A DNA stretch of 64,000 nucleotides, from NCBI RefSeq assembly GCF_023159225.1, contig NC_063170.1, forward strand, positions 22,915,235-22,979,234. Reading direction: 5' to 3'. This DNA is from Perognathus longimembris pacificus (taxonomy: Eukaryota > Chordata > Mammalia > Rodentia > Heteromyidae). The notes beneath the pieces are model-generated. The model was given only the letters and a program-made list of their open reading frames with translations, had not been told where the DNA came from and ran no database searches. Both the position numbers and the translations under genes were made by a program. Shown piece after piece: positions 21,791 to 33,527 of this stretch; the stretch's first letter is position 1; every line of letters begins with the position of its first letter.

Positions 21791-22814
21791 GCCCTGGAAA
21801 ACATAAAGCAGAGATAGAAGGAAGATAACTGTTCACAAGTACAACACAGGTAAATCAAGAGAACACAAGTATCTTTAGTTACAATGAGATAGGGGGTCAG
21901 CAGGCCCTTGTTCAGACTTGATGATGCAGTTTCTGTTGCCCACCCCTCCTCCCGCCCCTCCACATAGGTGCCTGTAAGGTGGGAAGGTGAGAGTCCCAAA
22001 GATACCTTTAATAGGAGTTTTGAAGAGAAAACATGTTACCCAGTCCAATACTACTGCTACCACTAGTGGCCCTGCCAATTCCCTCTGTGAGGAAGCTGGT
22101 GCCACTAATACTTATTACAGGGTGACAACATGATAGGTGCTTTATAAAAGAGGGTCGTTATTTCATGAATAAAATAACAATAAACTATTAGGGTAAATCA
22201 TTCCAGGACTTGTAAATTCATTTCTTCAGCTTTTTGTTTTTCAATGTTTCTTGGTAGAAAATACTCATTATAATATAATTTGAGTTTATCTCAGTTTAGC
22301 TAGAAAATCAAGATCTAATGCCTCATATGAAGCCCTGAAATAAAACTGATGTACTCTTTTAGTCTTTGAGTAGATAGAAAGCTATAAGACAAGAAAACAA
22401 AGGATTCAGTATATCTTAACAGTATAAGCAAAAGCCAATCCAGTGCTTCATTATTTTTGATGGTACTTAAATAATAAAGATTTGGAATCCTGTTTCCACT
22501 ATAGAAGCCGTCTACATTCAAATTGCATCTTGAGAACTGATACCAAGCATCCTTTGGGGATAAATTCATTGCAATTTGAGGTCTGGGAAGGTAACCAAGA
22601 TATTTAATAGAAAGAACATGGAAGTATTTAACATGTGCTTAAACAAGAGATTTTTTAAAAAGAAAGAAAAAGCCCAAACTTTAAAAAGCCAATGAATACA
22701 GTTTTAAGTTATGCTGAAAGAATATTTCTCTCACTAATAATTTACAGAAACAACTGATAAATAAAAGAAGAATAAAAATTTGGAGTGTTCTGGTTCACTT
22801 AAACATTACCCATC
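21791..22814. other. Unique intronic sequence
   Basis: No repeat recognised. Confidence 0.5.
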
Positions 22815-23030
22815 CTCATGGTCTAGGCCAAAGGCTGGTAAACTCTGATCCAAGGGCCAAATGCTGCCATCCAGTTTGTAAAAATAAAGTTTTATTCCAA
22901 CACAGACAAACATTTATTTGCAAACAGTTTTGGACTACAAAAACAAAGCAGCAGAGATGGGACAGGCTGTGTGGCTACCAAATCCTAAAATATTTCTTCT
23001 CTGACCTTTGAAAGAAGTTTTCCAGCCCTA
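22815..23030 (+). mobile_element. hAT-Charlie-type nonautonomous DNA transposon
   Basis: GGCTGGTAAACTCTGATCCA, AAATAAAGTTTTATTCCAAC, ATCCTAAAATATTTCTTCTC and TGACCTTTGAAAGAAG match a common old mammalian element of the form GGTCGGCAAACT ... AAATAAAGTTTTATTGGAAC ... CCTAAAATATTTACTATC. I do not assign the subfamily. Confidence 0.7.
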
Positions 23031-24685
23031 GATCTGGATAAAGACCTACTATGGTACGCATAGCAAGGAGTGTGTCTCCTCAAACAATTCTGAGAAATCC
23101 ATATAGAAACTGGTTTCAAGTTTCAAATTTAAGAAAAACATGTTGCTTATTTCCTTACAGGGTTTCAGATTCACAGAAGGGACCAAAAGCCTAGTATTCG
23201 GTTGACATTGTGAACAGGAACCACAATGAGGAATTTTAGCTGTTTAAATTCCCTGCAGAAAGTTCTAATACTGTCCATTAACAACTGACTTGAGAAACAA
23301 AAAGGTCTAGTGAGCCCAAACTAGTGATGTGGCTTTAAAAGTGACAGAAGGCATGAAATTTGCACCTTCTAAATTTTATTAATCAATACTTAGTGAGAAT
23401 CACTCCAGCTTTCAGCAGTCTGAGTTCATCATTGTTCAGGTGAAGGTATTCCACCTCAAAAAATGAGTGAATGAACTGACATGCCAGAATTATACCAAAT
23501 TTGCTGTGCTCCAAATCTCAGCCCATGCAAGAAGCAGAAAGGAATGATTTAGGTTTTTCAGGATAAAGTTTTAAGAATTCTTCCTCTTTGTGTACTTCTC
23601 TTAAATTATCTCAATATTCATCAGCTTATAAATCTTTTTTTCTTTTAGTTATCTGTCTAGATATAGATACTTAAATATTTAGTATGATGGAGCAGAGTCT
23701 TTGCTTTCCTTTAATTTGCTTTGAAGAGCCCAAAATTTAGTTATCTTCCCTGCTGCCTGAACCTCAGAAAATTTCCAAATCCTGATTCTTATTATAGGGA
23801 CGTTTATATAAGCCTCTGTGTAAAAGGAGTCTATACCAGGGTTTCCACTGTGCTCCCTATATAGTAAACAAGTAAAACAACCTTGGCTGTAAGAGCAACT
23901 CAAAATATATAGAACAGTAAGTATAGGTATGATTTGGAGAAGAGCATCCAGCCTGAGAGAGATAAAGACAGAATATGAAGAATTAGCTCTGAATCGGCTA
24001 TGCACACATGCACTTATTATTCAGTAACTTTTACTGGTATTGATATGATATATTAGGATCCTCAAATACTAGACGTAAGAACGAATGTGCACCTTTGGAA
24101 GCAAGTCAGTGTATGCCTGTAAATACATTAATTTAAAATACTCCAAACTGGTGTACATTTGGTAATTTCAGAAACTACATCAAAGATTAGTCTTAGTTTT
24201 AATGAAAATGTCAGGTTTTCCTATTGGATTTGAAGGCAAGAAAATAAATCTGCTGGTATTTTAAAGTATATTCTATACTTGATACTCTATACATACCCTA
24301 CACATATCATATATAAATAAAAGACTAATAATTCCTTTCATTTTCTCAGTGGGGAAAGAAAATATACATTTCTCATGTTGAACATTACCATAAATTATAG
24401 TAATTCATTTTCAGCAGATTTGGGTTTTTAAGTACAGTTTATGAATCTCAGGAAAAAGGCATACCACCACACATTCAGTATGTTTGAGGCCCCACAAATG
24501 ATATGAACTTCAATTCACAATATAAATCCTTCATGACACAGGATTCAGAGTACAGATGTGTACATCAGAAGAGGCAACACTAGGGCAGGACTCTCTGGTG
24601 ATGTGTTCAGGGATTCCTAAGCATTATAGAATCAGAGGTCCCATGAGCTATTCTGAAGTGTCTCTCTTCCATCCTATTTTTTTAG
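23031..24685. other. Unique intronic sequence
   Basis: AT-rich; no repeat recognised. A 108-codon minus ORF at 23679-24005 has no features. Confidence 0.5.
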
Positions 24686-24850
24686 CTCCTTTATTAAAGA
24701 TTAAGTAGGCGTAGTTCTGTGGGTTCATTTCTGGGTCTTCAATTCTGTTCCATTGGTCTTCAGGCCTGTTCCAGTGCCAATACCAAGCTGTTTTTATTAC
24801 TATAGCTTTATAATACAGCTTGAAGTTGGGTATTGTAATTCCCTCAGTAC
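24686..24850 (-). mobile_element. L1 fragment
   Basis: GGGTCTTCAATTCTGTTCCA, TTGGTCTTCAGGCCTGTTCC, AATACCAAGCTGTTTTTATT and ACTATAGCTTTATAATACAG are the familiar reverse-strand L1 ORF2 words. Short and bounded on both sides by unrelated sequence. Confidence 0.85.
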
Positions 24851-25930
24851 AATCTCACAAATCACTACGAAGCCCTATATCTCCTTCCATTACTCCTGGG
24901 TTCAAGGGCCTCACATTTTCTTCTGATCAAAACATGGGCTACAGCCTACCCACTGCATCCTGGTGGGGGTATTGAGGAAGCCCTGTAACTGATAGTGCCT
25001 GGGTATCTCTGTTAGGTGCACACTTCAGGTAGAAACTAAAAGGTCACTGTATGATGGGGGTTACTGTCTCCCCAAAACTTTAACTTGAAGGTAAACAAAA
25101 TACTTACCCCACTAGTCAGATTTGAATTCTCATTTTGGATCCTGTCTGGAGCCTCCATCATTAGATTTGACTAAAGGCTAGTATACAAGTGAGGGCTGTG
25201 AGGACATGGTTTTCTAAGTTATATACCACAGAAAAAGAGGACTGGAAGACCCACACCAAGCTCTGACTACAGTTTATATATCACTGTGGGAAATCTAAAG
25301 TGATTTCCTGTAACTGGGAGGAAAAGAATGTTAATGGGAAGTAAAAGGCAGTGGTTTAGTTGTTTAGGGAGGCTGGGGGGCACCATACCCTCAACATGAT
25401 TCTTGCACTGCATCCTTACTGATGTTATATGACCAAGTGCTCAAGGATTCCCTGTAAGGGCTCAGGCTTCCCATAATGCCCTACAGGAAGACTTATTTCA
25501 CATTGTCCATTACCCACACACATACAGTACAAGAGACTTAACAGTACCACTAAGTATATGTCATGGACTGGTGCTAACCACCATCAATATTGGCCATTAT
25601 AACAATTCCCTAGGGCAGTGTATGCTGAATGAATTAGAAACAAAAGTGGACTCTCAAACAGACCAGATAAAGCTAATAAATACCTGACCAGACCTAAAAG
25701 CAGAATGTCTCTCATAATAATGAAACCCAAGCCTGTGCATCTGGCTATCAAAATCTATCTTCCTGGCCTTGCAGAGAACCTGGATCTACCTTAGAAGAAT
25801 ACACAATAGAACGCCCATGAATTAGCTCAAAGAATTTAATACCTGTTGCAATTTTCTCCAATTTAGTATATGAAGTAATAACACAGGCAGCAATTACCAT
25901 AAAGAAAAACTTCAGGTGCAACAGCATTAG
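24851..25930. other. Unclassified sequence
   Basis: I could not place this kilobase in a family. It may be unique or a decayed LTR-type element. No ORF of note. Confidence 0.3.
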
Positions 25931-26640
25931 TTCAACAGCTGGGATCAAGTGTCAGCCCAGAATAACAAATTTCATTCATTTTATCTCCAGCACTGGAGAC
26001 ATGCTGCTACTAGCTTTAATAGTCAGGAATGTCTGTTGGCTAAATGACTGTGCAGAGCTAGTCAAGTGAGGGCAGCCTGCGACAGTTTAATTGGGCTGCT
26101 CGCTATAACTCTATCTGGGGGCTATGAGCAGTGGACTATAAACACACACCAAGCTGCCTTGGGTGCTGAGCAATACCCTATAGGAGGGGAGAGGGGGAGG
26201 GGAGGCAGGAGGGCTTCTGATGGCTGGATCTCTCATTTACACTGGCGTCAGGTTGGCTCCAGGTGAACTGGAGCAATGTAACCACGGCAGCAGAAGAAAG
26301 GTAGGGTTAAGAGAGCAATCATTTATCTTGTATTGATTTCTGGACACTGTCCTAGATCCCTTCCAAGATAGAATGACACTTTTCAGTCTTGAGCTTGCAG
26401 GGACAAAAATGACCAAGTCCCAGCCCCTACTGTTTTCTGATCATATTACCTTTAGAAACACACCAACCAATTTTTTTTTTCCAGGCAGAGAAATCCAAAC
26501 AAGTTTATCACTGAAAAAGAAGGTTAGAGCCTGGTTAATCAGCCATTTGTCTTTGCTGCTCTGAATCTGGGAGTCAAGGGGTCAAAACCAAGCACAATTG
26601 GGCCCTTTGGTTTTATCTCAGGTAACCTCCCATCTCTGGT
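25931..26640. other. Unique GC-balanced stretch, candidate regulatory sequence
   Basis: No repeat family recognised. Contains GATA-type words (TTTATCTCC, CTATCTGGG), a homeodomain-type TTTAATTG and a G-quadruplex motif at 26186-26213. Its composition differs from the flanking AT-rich sequence. Function is inferred only. Confidence 0.35.
26186..26213 (+). other. G-quadruplex motif
   Basis: Four G runs of 3-5 bases (26186-26189, 26193-26197, 26199-26202, 26211-26213) with loops of 3, 1 and 8 bases. It is on the strand opposite to FTO transcription. Confidence 0.7.
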
Positions 26641-27584
26641 AATTGAACCCCTTCCTCACGGTCAGAGTTCCTGTCACTCATATTCAATGTCTGTCATTAC
26701 TAAGAAATGCTTCATGTCATATTACACTGACAGAAGCACTACAGCAAAGCCGGCCAGATTCCCCCAGCACCAGAGGGAAGACAATGGGAGCCTCTTTCAG
26801 ACCAGTGATGTTTAACATTTTATGTGCTGACACTGTCTGTAAGCACAATATAATGAAAGGCTAGTAAATGGGAGATAAAAATTCATACTTCCCCTCCTTC
26901 AGGGGCTGCCAGGCAGTATCAGGAAGAAAACAAGTTGGCAGCTCCAAGATACCAGTGTACTTGTGCCATGGCAGGCATTTTCTGAGTGGTGCACATGGGT
27001 TTATACAGACATACCCTTGGACACACACACACATTTGTTCTGATGTGGCTATGTACAAAACACCTTTTCCATGGCATGGCTGACTCTCTGTACAGGGTTG
27101 CTAACCTCAGAAATCCAATTCTTCTGAGATTCTCAAAGTATGCAGGGCAGACAAGAGAGGGCCTGGTATCACCTTCAGCAAATAATGAACTTACCATTCT
27201 TTTTAGAAGTCTTGAATGACACCCTGTGAAGGACAGTGTGCTCCAACACATGCTTAGAAGTTGAGGGTAACAGTGTTTAAAAAGAAACGTACTCATTACC
27301 TTACTTACATAACTGTAACCCCTTTATTCACCACCTTCACAATAAATATAAATAAATAAAGTTCAAAATTAGCCTAGAGATCAGTCCCTCCTCATTTTCA
27401 GGGCTAGATAAAGTTTACAGAAGTTTCTATGTCATTCATTTCTGATCATAGCTGGTACCTTCATGCCTCTGGGAGTTTGCACATTTTGAGAAGCCTTTCC
27501 TCAGCTCTCTCCTTTCTCAGGCTCCAGCAAAAGATCTGGTTGTGCTAGAGATATGCCCTTGTTTCCCTTCACTTCATAGTAGTG
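26641..27584. other. Unique intronic sequence
   Basis: No repeat recognised, apart from a faint L2-like patch at 27460-27530 (CTCTGGGAGTTTGCACATTT). The 125-codon minus ORF at 26919-27296 has no domain or splice support. Confidence 0.45.
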
Positions 27585-27825
27585 AAAATCTTGGGCTCTG
27601 AACTTAGGCAGGGGAAGGTTGAACCCACAACCTGCCATTTAAACAAGTTAAACAACCCTCTGGGACCTAGTTTCCTTAGGAATATAAAATTGACTGTGTA
27701 TCTTCTTCCCATGGTTGCTGTGCAGGGTAAATGAGATAATTCACAGTAACAGTTATAAGATTACATGACTGAAAAGCAGTGCTTAGTACAGGGTAAGCGC
27801 TTGGTAAATGCTAGGTAAAATGACA
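27585..27825 (-). mobile_element. MIR, near full length
   Basis: Reverse-orientation MIR over about 240 bp: TCTTGGGCTCTGAACTTAGG, GACCTAGTTTCCTTAGG, GTTGCTGTGCAGGGTAAATG, AGATAATTCACAGTAAC, GCTTAGTACAGGGTAAGCGC and TTGGTAAATG, in the expected order. Confidence 0.85.
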
Positions 27826-27934
27826 GTGAACACCAAAACCATCAGTGCATGGTACTGTTTTCTAAACAAAGTTTAAATCAGTAGAGCACACTTCACCTTT
27901 TCCTTGTTTTTTGGTGGTGGTGTTCCATTATTCT

Positions 27935-28065
27935 CTTTGTACTTGGCACAGAGCTGTGAACAGTGGCATCACCTAAGAATGTGTTAGAAGGGCCTGCAGG
28001 TTGTGTTACAGGAGCACCCCTTCTCCACATCGTGATTCTAATGCTAAAATCAGAGGATACTTTGA
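27935..28065 (+). mobile_element. MER20-like DNA transposon remnant
   Basis: AGTGGCATCACCTAAGAATG, TGTTAGAAGGGCCTGCAGG and GATACTTTGAGCAACCTG resemble MER20 (hAT-type) words. Diverged, with approximate edges. Confidence 0.45.
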
Positions 28066-28109
28066 GCAACCTGAAGTTAAGTTCTGGAATCAACCTCAAC
28101 ACTCCTGCC

Positions 28110-28240
28110 TCTCATCTTCTGCACCCCTGGGAGGTTACTTAACATCTTGTTGGTCCCAACTTTCCCTTCTTAAAATTAGGGTAACAGTAATGTGTGCATT
28201 ATACAGTGAGTTTACATAAAGCACTTAAAGTCAACTTGGC
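28110..28240 (-). mobile_element. MIR fragment
   Basis: TTACTTAACATCTTGTTGG, CTTAAAATTAGGGTAACAGT and ACATAAAGCACTTAAAGTC fit a reversed MIR core. Confidence 0.55.
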
Positions 28241-29080
28241 CTCTCTGTGCTACCTTAGTACTATTATTATTGAGGATTAAAGAGTTCCTCACACTCAAAG
28301 GCTTGCTTACTTTAGTAGCCTCTAACAAGAATTGTAATTATTAGTGGAATTCCTCAGATTTTAAGCCTCCTTAGGGCAGACACATGTCTTTTCCATCCCC
28401 CAAACCTCCTAAGGCTCAGCCCAGGCTTTGCTCTAAGCAGGTACTCTAAAAAGGCTACACTAGGAATTCAAAGGCCTTGGGGCCCGTGGGGTGTTTTATT
28501 TGGTTTAGTGTTCTGGGATCTGAGAGGCAAAGAATCAAGGCAGCCCACTGGAGTTCCACAGCTTCCTGGAGGCCACCAGCCTGTGGGACCATTGTATTTT
28601 ACATACAATTCTCCTCCCCAATACCCAGGCTGCTGTCACTATAGGTGACAGCCCCTAAGCCTAGTAACCTTAGATTTAAAAATAATTTTGACTTGATAGT
28701 TTACAGGGAACATGGCAGGCTTAGTGAGTTTAATCTCTCTCTTCTATACACTAGGGTTGGGACACTTTTGAACCTATCTGACAAAGCTTTCAAAGCTTCT
28801 GCTTGGAATCAACTGTAGCCTGAAGCAGAATATAAAGCCTCAAGCTTTCCACCAGGGAGGGGGAAACCCCACGAAAGTCACAATTCCCAGGCACTTTTGT
28901 GACAAATACCACATGATACTCTCAAGTTCATTTCCTTCCATACTACTTCCCAGAGAAAATTATAATCAGTAGGAAAACAATCAGCTAGCTACCCAATAGT
29001 TGGCTTTCTCTCAATGGTCTGCTTCACCAATCTCTTAAAACAGCCCAGTATATCCTATACAAAGAAAAACACTGATTTTG
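28241..29080. other. Unique intronic sequence
   Basis: No repeat recognised. Confidence 0.5.
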
Positions 29081-29312
29081 CCAGGTGCTGGTGGCTCATA
29101 CCTGTAGCTAGAGCTATACAGGAGATAAGACTTAAGGATAGTGGCTCAAAGCTAGCCCAGGCACAAAGCTAGCCCAGGCAGGTTAACTACCAGAAACTGG
29201 AAGTGGAGCTGTGGCTCAAGTGATAGAGTGCTAGCCTTGAGCAAAAGAGCTAAAGAGCTCAAGGGACAGCGCCCAGGCCTTGAGTTCAAGCCCTATGACC
29301 AACAACAACTGT
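29081..29312 (+). mobile_element. B1-Geo dimeric SINE
   Basis: CCAGGTGCTGGTGGCTCATA, left monomer with an internal 17-bp duplication (AAGCTAGCCCAGGCA twice, 29150-29180), linker ACTACCAGAAACTGG, right monomer (GTGGCTCAAGTGATAGAGTG, AGGGACAGCGCCCAGGC) and AAC-type tail. Confidence 0.88.
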
Positions 29313-29345
29313 TTTTACAGTAATAAAATTAAACAACTTACAAAT

Positions 29346-29500
29346 TGCTTATGGTGGTACATACCTCTAATCCTAGCTACTAGGTATGTGAAATAGAAGG
29401 TCATGGTCTAAGGCTGGCCTGAACCTATCTGAAAAAGCACTAAAAGCAAAAAGAGGGTATAGCTCAAGTGGTATAAAGAGCTTTGTGGGAGGAGGAGAAT
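29346..29500 (+). mobile_element. B1-dID-like dimeric SINE, diverged
   Basis: TGGTGGTACATACCTCTAAT and CCTAGCTACTAGGTATG form the B1-like half; GGTATAGCTCAAGTGGTATA is an A-box-bearing right half. Decayed, and adjacent to the younger B1-Geo. Confidence 0.65.
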
Positions 29501-30516
29501 GAGGAGGAAGAAAAATAAACCTGCTCAGTAAAAGTTTCCATTTTTATGCCAGTTCCAGGACCATAATAAAAGTAAACAGTAGCTGTTATTTTATTAGATT
29601 AAATCACATTATGACATTCACTATAAATAAGACACACATAGCTAGTCAATAATCAGAATGGGAAATAATAAGTCCATTTGTTTGCTATTTATCCAGTAGA
29701 ACAGGGTATTTCCCCAAAGCTATAATTATACTTAGCCATTATTAGCAGTTAGGAGAAGAGAGGCTATAAATATCTGAACAGACACTGCAGAAAGAATGCA
29801 CTGATTTTAAAACTACTGTGTTCAAATCTAATAAATATATGAAATTTCTAGGTTTTGAAGAGCTTCTATTGTCATGTCTCATAATATACCAGGTTGCTGG
29901 TAATTTGAGATTTTTACCCTCTATTTCCAATAGTGGGAATTTAGAGAACATGAGCTCTGAATAACTATTTTTTGATTCATGGGAGCAAGAACAGGCAGGT
30001 AAATTCAGGCGACAGGAAGAAAAATTATAGTGGTATGGAAAAAATGCAAGCTTTTCTCCCAAGGCATTATTACCATGATCAAACTGGACACTGTAACATA
30101 CCCAATCTAACTGCAGAAATAGGGTCATAGCCCCCATCCTACCACCATACTAGAGTAAACATTGGATGGAGTCAGATACTGACTACCTGGCCCAATGCTC
30201 ACCATTTTCTGGAGTTCTACAATGAACAGAGAAATTTCAGTTCACAAAGCAACATACTCTGAAAAAAAAAAAGCAAATGATATTTACAAAAACCAAGTTG
30301 AGAAAGTATTACAAAGATATTTGTAATGCTGAAATATTACATTGCCAAATGTTCCTGTCAAATCATGGTTTAATTACCTTGGCCCCCATGCCTCTTATAA
30401 TCACCTGTCATTAGCAACAATGCTTGCATCTGTTTATACGTCTGTCAGAAATGCCAGCCCAGCTGAAGCCAGGGGATAGAAAAACTTTTACTGGGATGTG
30501 CTCTTACTTATTTAAA
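29501..30516. other. Unique intronic sequence
   Basis: No repeat recognised. The 131-codon minus ORF at 29742-30137 has no recognisable domain and no splice signals at its ends. Confidence 0.5.
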
Positions 30517-30556
30517 TCTCTCTCTCTCTCTCTCTCAGACACACACACACACACAC

Positions 30557-30593
<37 letters not shown>

Positions 30594-30647
30594 CCCTGGG
30601 TATAAACAGGTCAACTTTAAAGTGGTCTTATTTGTGTGTGTGTGTGT

Positions 30648-30693
<46 letters not shown>

Positions 30694-30720
30694 GAGAGAG
30701 ACAGAGAGAGAGAGAGAAAG
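30517..30720. repeat. Compound microsatellites arranged as an inverted repeat
   Basis: In order: (TC)10 at 30517-30536, (AC)26 at 30538-30589, a 43-base unique spacer, (GT)28 at 30633-30688, (AG)n at 30690-30720. The right half is the reverse complement of the left half in both composition and order, so a hairpin of about 75 bp is possible. ORFs across it are artefacts. Confidence 0.93.
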
Positions 30721-31076
30721 AAACATAGAGACAGAGAGAGAAGGATCTCTGAACCAAACACCAAAATATTACAGATACTTATTTTAAATAGGGTTATCTT
30801 AGTTCTATGGACATACTGTTGTTTCATGAATTTAATATCTGTTCTTTACAACATTTCTCATTTGAAGAAATACACAGGGCATGGCATGTGCTGCCTTGCA
30901 CTATCTTACTGTCTTCAAGGTCATACCTGGCATCTATCCATGAATTCTTTTCTTCTCCAAACACTTGGTCTGCTTTCCTAGCCACACAGTAGCTGCCTCT
31001 ACCAGAGAAGCCACAGTCACCCAAAATTCTATTTCTTCCCCACATCCCTATAAGTAACACATATCTCCTTGTTTTG

Positions 31077-31080
<4 letters not shown>
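30721..31080. other. Unique intronic sequence
   Basis: No repeat recognised. Confidence 0.45.

Positions 31081-31116
<36 letters not shown>
31081..31116 (+). repeat. (CT)18 microsatellite
   Basis: Uninterrupted CT run, 360 bases from the compound inverted repeat. Confidence 0.95.
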
Positions 31117-31119
<3 letters not shown>

Positions 31120-31244
31120 ATTATCATAGAAATAGTCAAAAGCTTATAACAGTTACAGGTCAGTACTATTTTAGGTTTTACTTCTCTTCCTAGACATTAA
31201 ATGAAGTTAAGTTAAAGTTTGTCAATTGTTAACTTTTTCTGTAT

Positions 31245-31345
31245 GTATTTTCATCTTCTACAAAATGGTGATAATAGCTCTCATATTTGCATGATTATTA
31301 CAGGAAAAAACCATGGCTTTTAACACATAGTAGGTCTCAATAGCT
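31245..31345 (-). mobile_element. MIR fragment
   Basis: CATCTTCTACAAAATGGTGA, TAATAGCTCTCATATTTGCA and AACACATAGTAGGTCTCAAT fit a reversed MIR. Confidence 0.65.
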
Positions 31346-31539
31346 TTGGCTATATTTTGATTCCCTTTCCATAAAACCTTTTGCAGTTCATAACAATTCA
31401 TTATGTCAAATAGCTCATGGTTTGTTTATGGTCAATACTACTAAAGTTGTCATTTATTTCATATTTTTGTGTCTGCTTTCCAACAATTAAACTACAACTC
31501 TGATTAGAAGGATTGTATTTTCTATAGCACCTAACACTG

Positions 31540-31715
31540 CCCAGGTCACAGAAGGGAAACTTCTCAAAACATGTGCCAGTCCAGACCCTGAAATCCACCT
31601 TTCCAACTTCTCTAAGCTCTACTTTCTCCTCCTCTCATTTTTCTGGCTTCAGTCACACTGGTCATTTCCCTCTCCTGCCTCTCACCAATGCAAGATTCTG
31701 ATGATACCGATGTTT
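31540..31715 (+). mobile_element. L2 fragment
   Basis: TTCTGGCTTCAGTCACACTG and GTCATTTCCCTCTCCTGCCT resemble L2 (CCTCCAGTCACACTGGTC...). It ends where a young L1 begins. Confidence 0.5.
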
Positions 31716-31720
31716 AAAGA

Positions 31721-32440
31721 GACCCAGATGCCCCTCCATAGATGAATGGATCAGGAAAATGTGGTACATTTACACAATGGAATTTTATGCCTCTATCAGA
31801 AAGAATGACATTGTTCCATTTGTAAGGAAATGGAAGGACTTGGAAAAAGTTATACTAAGTGAAGTGAGCCAGACCCAAAGAAACGTGGACTCTATGGCCT
31901 CCCTTATTGGGAATAATTAGTACAGGTTTAGGCAAGCCATAGCAGAGCATCACAAGGCCCAATAGCTATACCCTTAGAAACACATAAGATGATGCTAAGT
32001 GAAATGAACTCCATTTTATGGAAACAAGTCATATATCACAGTTGTAACTACTTTCAACGTCCTATGTGTATGTGTAGTTTCTATTATTGATGATGTTTTG
32101 TATCACCTAACTATGTTTGTACCTACACTATCTCTGTAATCTTATCTGAGTATATTGGAAACCGTGTTTACTGGTATTGGAAGTAGGAAATTCAAAGGGA
32201 ATACCATATTCGAGAGACACAGGGTAAAAAAAGAGAAATAACTACAAAAGCAATACTTGCAAAACTCTTTGGCGTAAGTGAACTGAACACCTGGGGGGGA
32301 GGGAAAGGGGGGGAGGGAGGGAGGCATGAGGGACAAGGCAACAAACAGTACAAGAAATGTATCCAATGCCCAACGTATGATACTGTAACCACTCTGTACG
32401 TCAGTTTGATAATAAAAATTTGAGAAAGAAAAAAAAAAAA
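31721..32440 (+). mobile_element. 5'-truncated young L1 (ORF2 end plus 3' UTR)
   Basis: From 31723 the frame reads PRCPSIDEWIRKMWYIYTM ... SEVSQTQRN ... SLIGNN with stop at 31918-31920, intact over 65 codons. The 3' UTR has a G-rich purine tract at 32290-32330, the end GTTTGATAATAAAAATT and an A tail. It is the same family as the copy at 12585. No clear target duplication was found. Confidence 0.92.
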
Positions 32441-32455
32441 GATAGCAGGGCAACA

Positions 32456-32696
32456 AGTTGAGATGAACTCGTGTCGTTGAATGATGACTGGATACAGAAG
32501 AGCTTTGCCAACAGTCTGGGCTGAACTGTGACTTGGGAGGAAAATAAAATGTTATTTCAATGGATTAGAGTGAATAGACAATCTTTGAGCATTTCAAAAT
32601 GTTTCTATGATTTTTGTGTCATATGGGGATTTTCTTTATATAAATTGTTATTAAAGTTTCCCCACATTTCTAAAAAAAAAAAAAAAAAAAAAAAAG
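32456..32696 (+). pseudogene. Possible processed retrocopy 3' end
   Basis: An ATTAAA hexamer (32651-32656) sits about 14 bases before a 24-base A run (32671-32695), and GAGATG occurs both at the start (about 32459) and just after the A run. Upstream, one frame reads NDDWIQKSFANSLG then stop. This resembles a short 3' end of an mRNA inserted next to the L1 tail. The source gene is not recognised; chance is possible. Confidence 0.35.
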
Positions 32697-33527
32697 AGAT
32701 GTTTTCTAGCACAAAACACCCAGAACTAGCCAGGCATCACTACGAACACAAGAACCTTCCTTAATAGTCTGGTTAGAGAAGGTAATGATGGGTGAAATTA
32801 AGTTTCTGCTCTAGAAAGTAGCCTACCAAGGACTCTGGGGGTGAATCAGGCCTTCACAATGAACTTCTATCCATTACTGCTGCTTGTCCTCATGCTTCCT
32901 ACACTCACTGCTGTTTGGCCAAGTTTTCTCAGATCTATGAGGCTCCTAAACCTCAGCCTCATTTTTCTCCTTGGGCTCACTAACCCTGTGAGCCTTGCTA
33001 ACCACTGTCCATGCTATACTGCTTTATGTTCAGAAGTCAGGGGGCCTCTTCCATGAAGGCCAATGAGAGGCCAAAGTGGAAGGCCTGTTCCAGTCAAAAC
33101 ATTTGTCTCTTCATTTCATCTGCTGAAATTCTGCTGGCTTAACTTTTCAGTCCCTGCTTGAACATACCTTCTCCCTGCAGTTCTGCACCAAATTTTGAGG
33201 CCAGCTACTTCCCTTTGATCTTCTTTGCTCTTCAACTTTAAACTTCTTTGATTAGTATGTTCAATATAAGTTATAACTCACCTTTCAGGATAGTTAAGGT
33301 GCATTGTCTTACCTTAAATGGTGAGGTAGTATCCTCAGTGATGTCCTAGAAGATATTGCTCACAACCCTATGTGTAATCTGAGGCAGGTTTAAGAAATCA
33401 TGAGTAAAATACCTATCCACAGATAACCATGTTTCTACCACATCCCTTGAAGGAAGATTCTTTCTTTGCCCCAGGGAGAAATCAGATATGGTTACATTTC
33501 AAAATTGGCTTTGTCAACTCCTCATTC
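32697..33527. other. Mostly unique sequence
   Basis: 33100-33190 is faintly L2-like (CAGTCCCTGCTTGAACATAC). Otherwise nothing recognised. Confidence 0.4.

Noticed and set aside
24851..25930. Possible LTR retroelement
   Set aside because: No terminal repeats, primer site or coding remnants recognised; left unclassified.
26919..27296. 125-codon minus-strand ORF overlapping several plus ORFs
   Set aside because: Opposing ORFs in unique sequence with no features.
29742..30137. 131-codon minus-strand ORF
   Set aside because: No domain or composition signal, and no acceptor or donor at the edges.
30517..30720. CRISPR-like repeat array
   Set aside because: Simple sequence repeats in a mammalian intron, with no repeat-spacer structure.
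30424..30981. 185-codon ORF
   Set aside because: Its centre translates the CA, GT and AG microsatellites. Not a gene.
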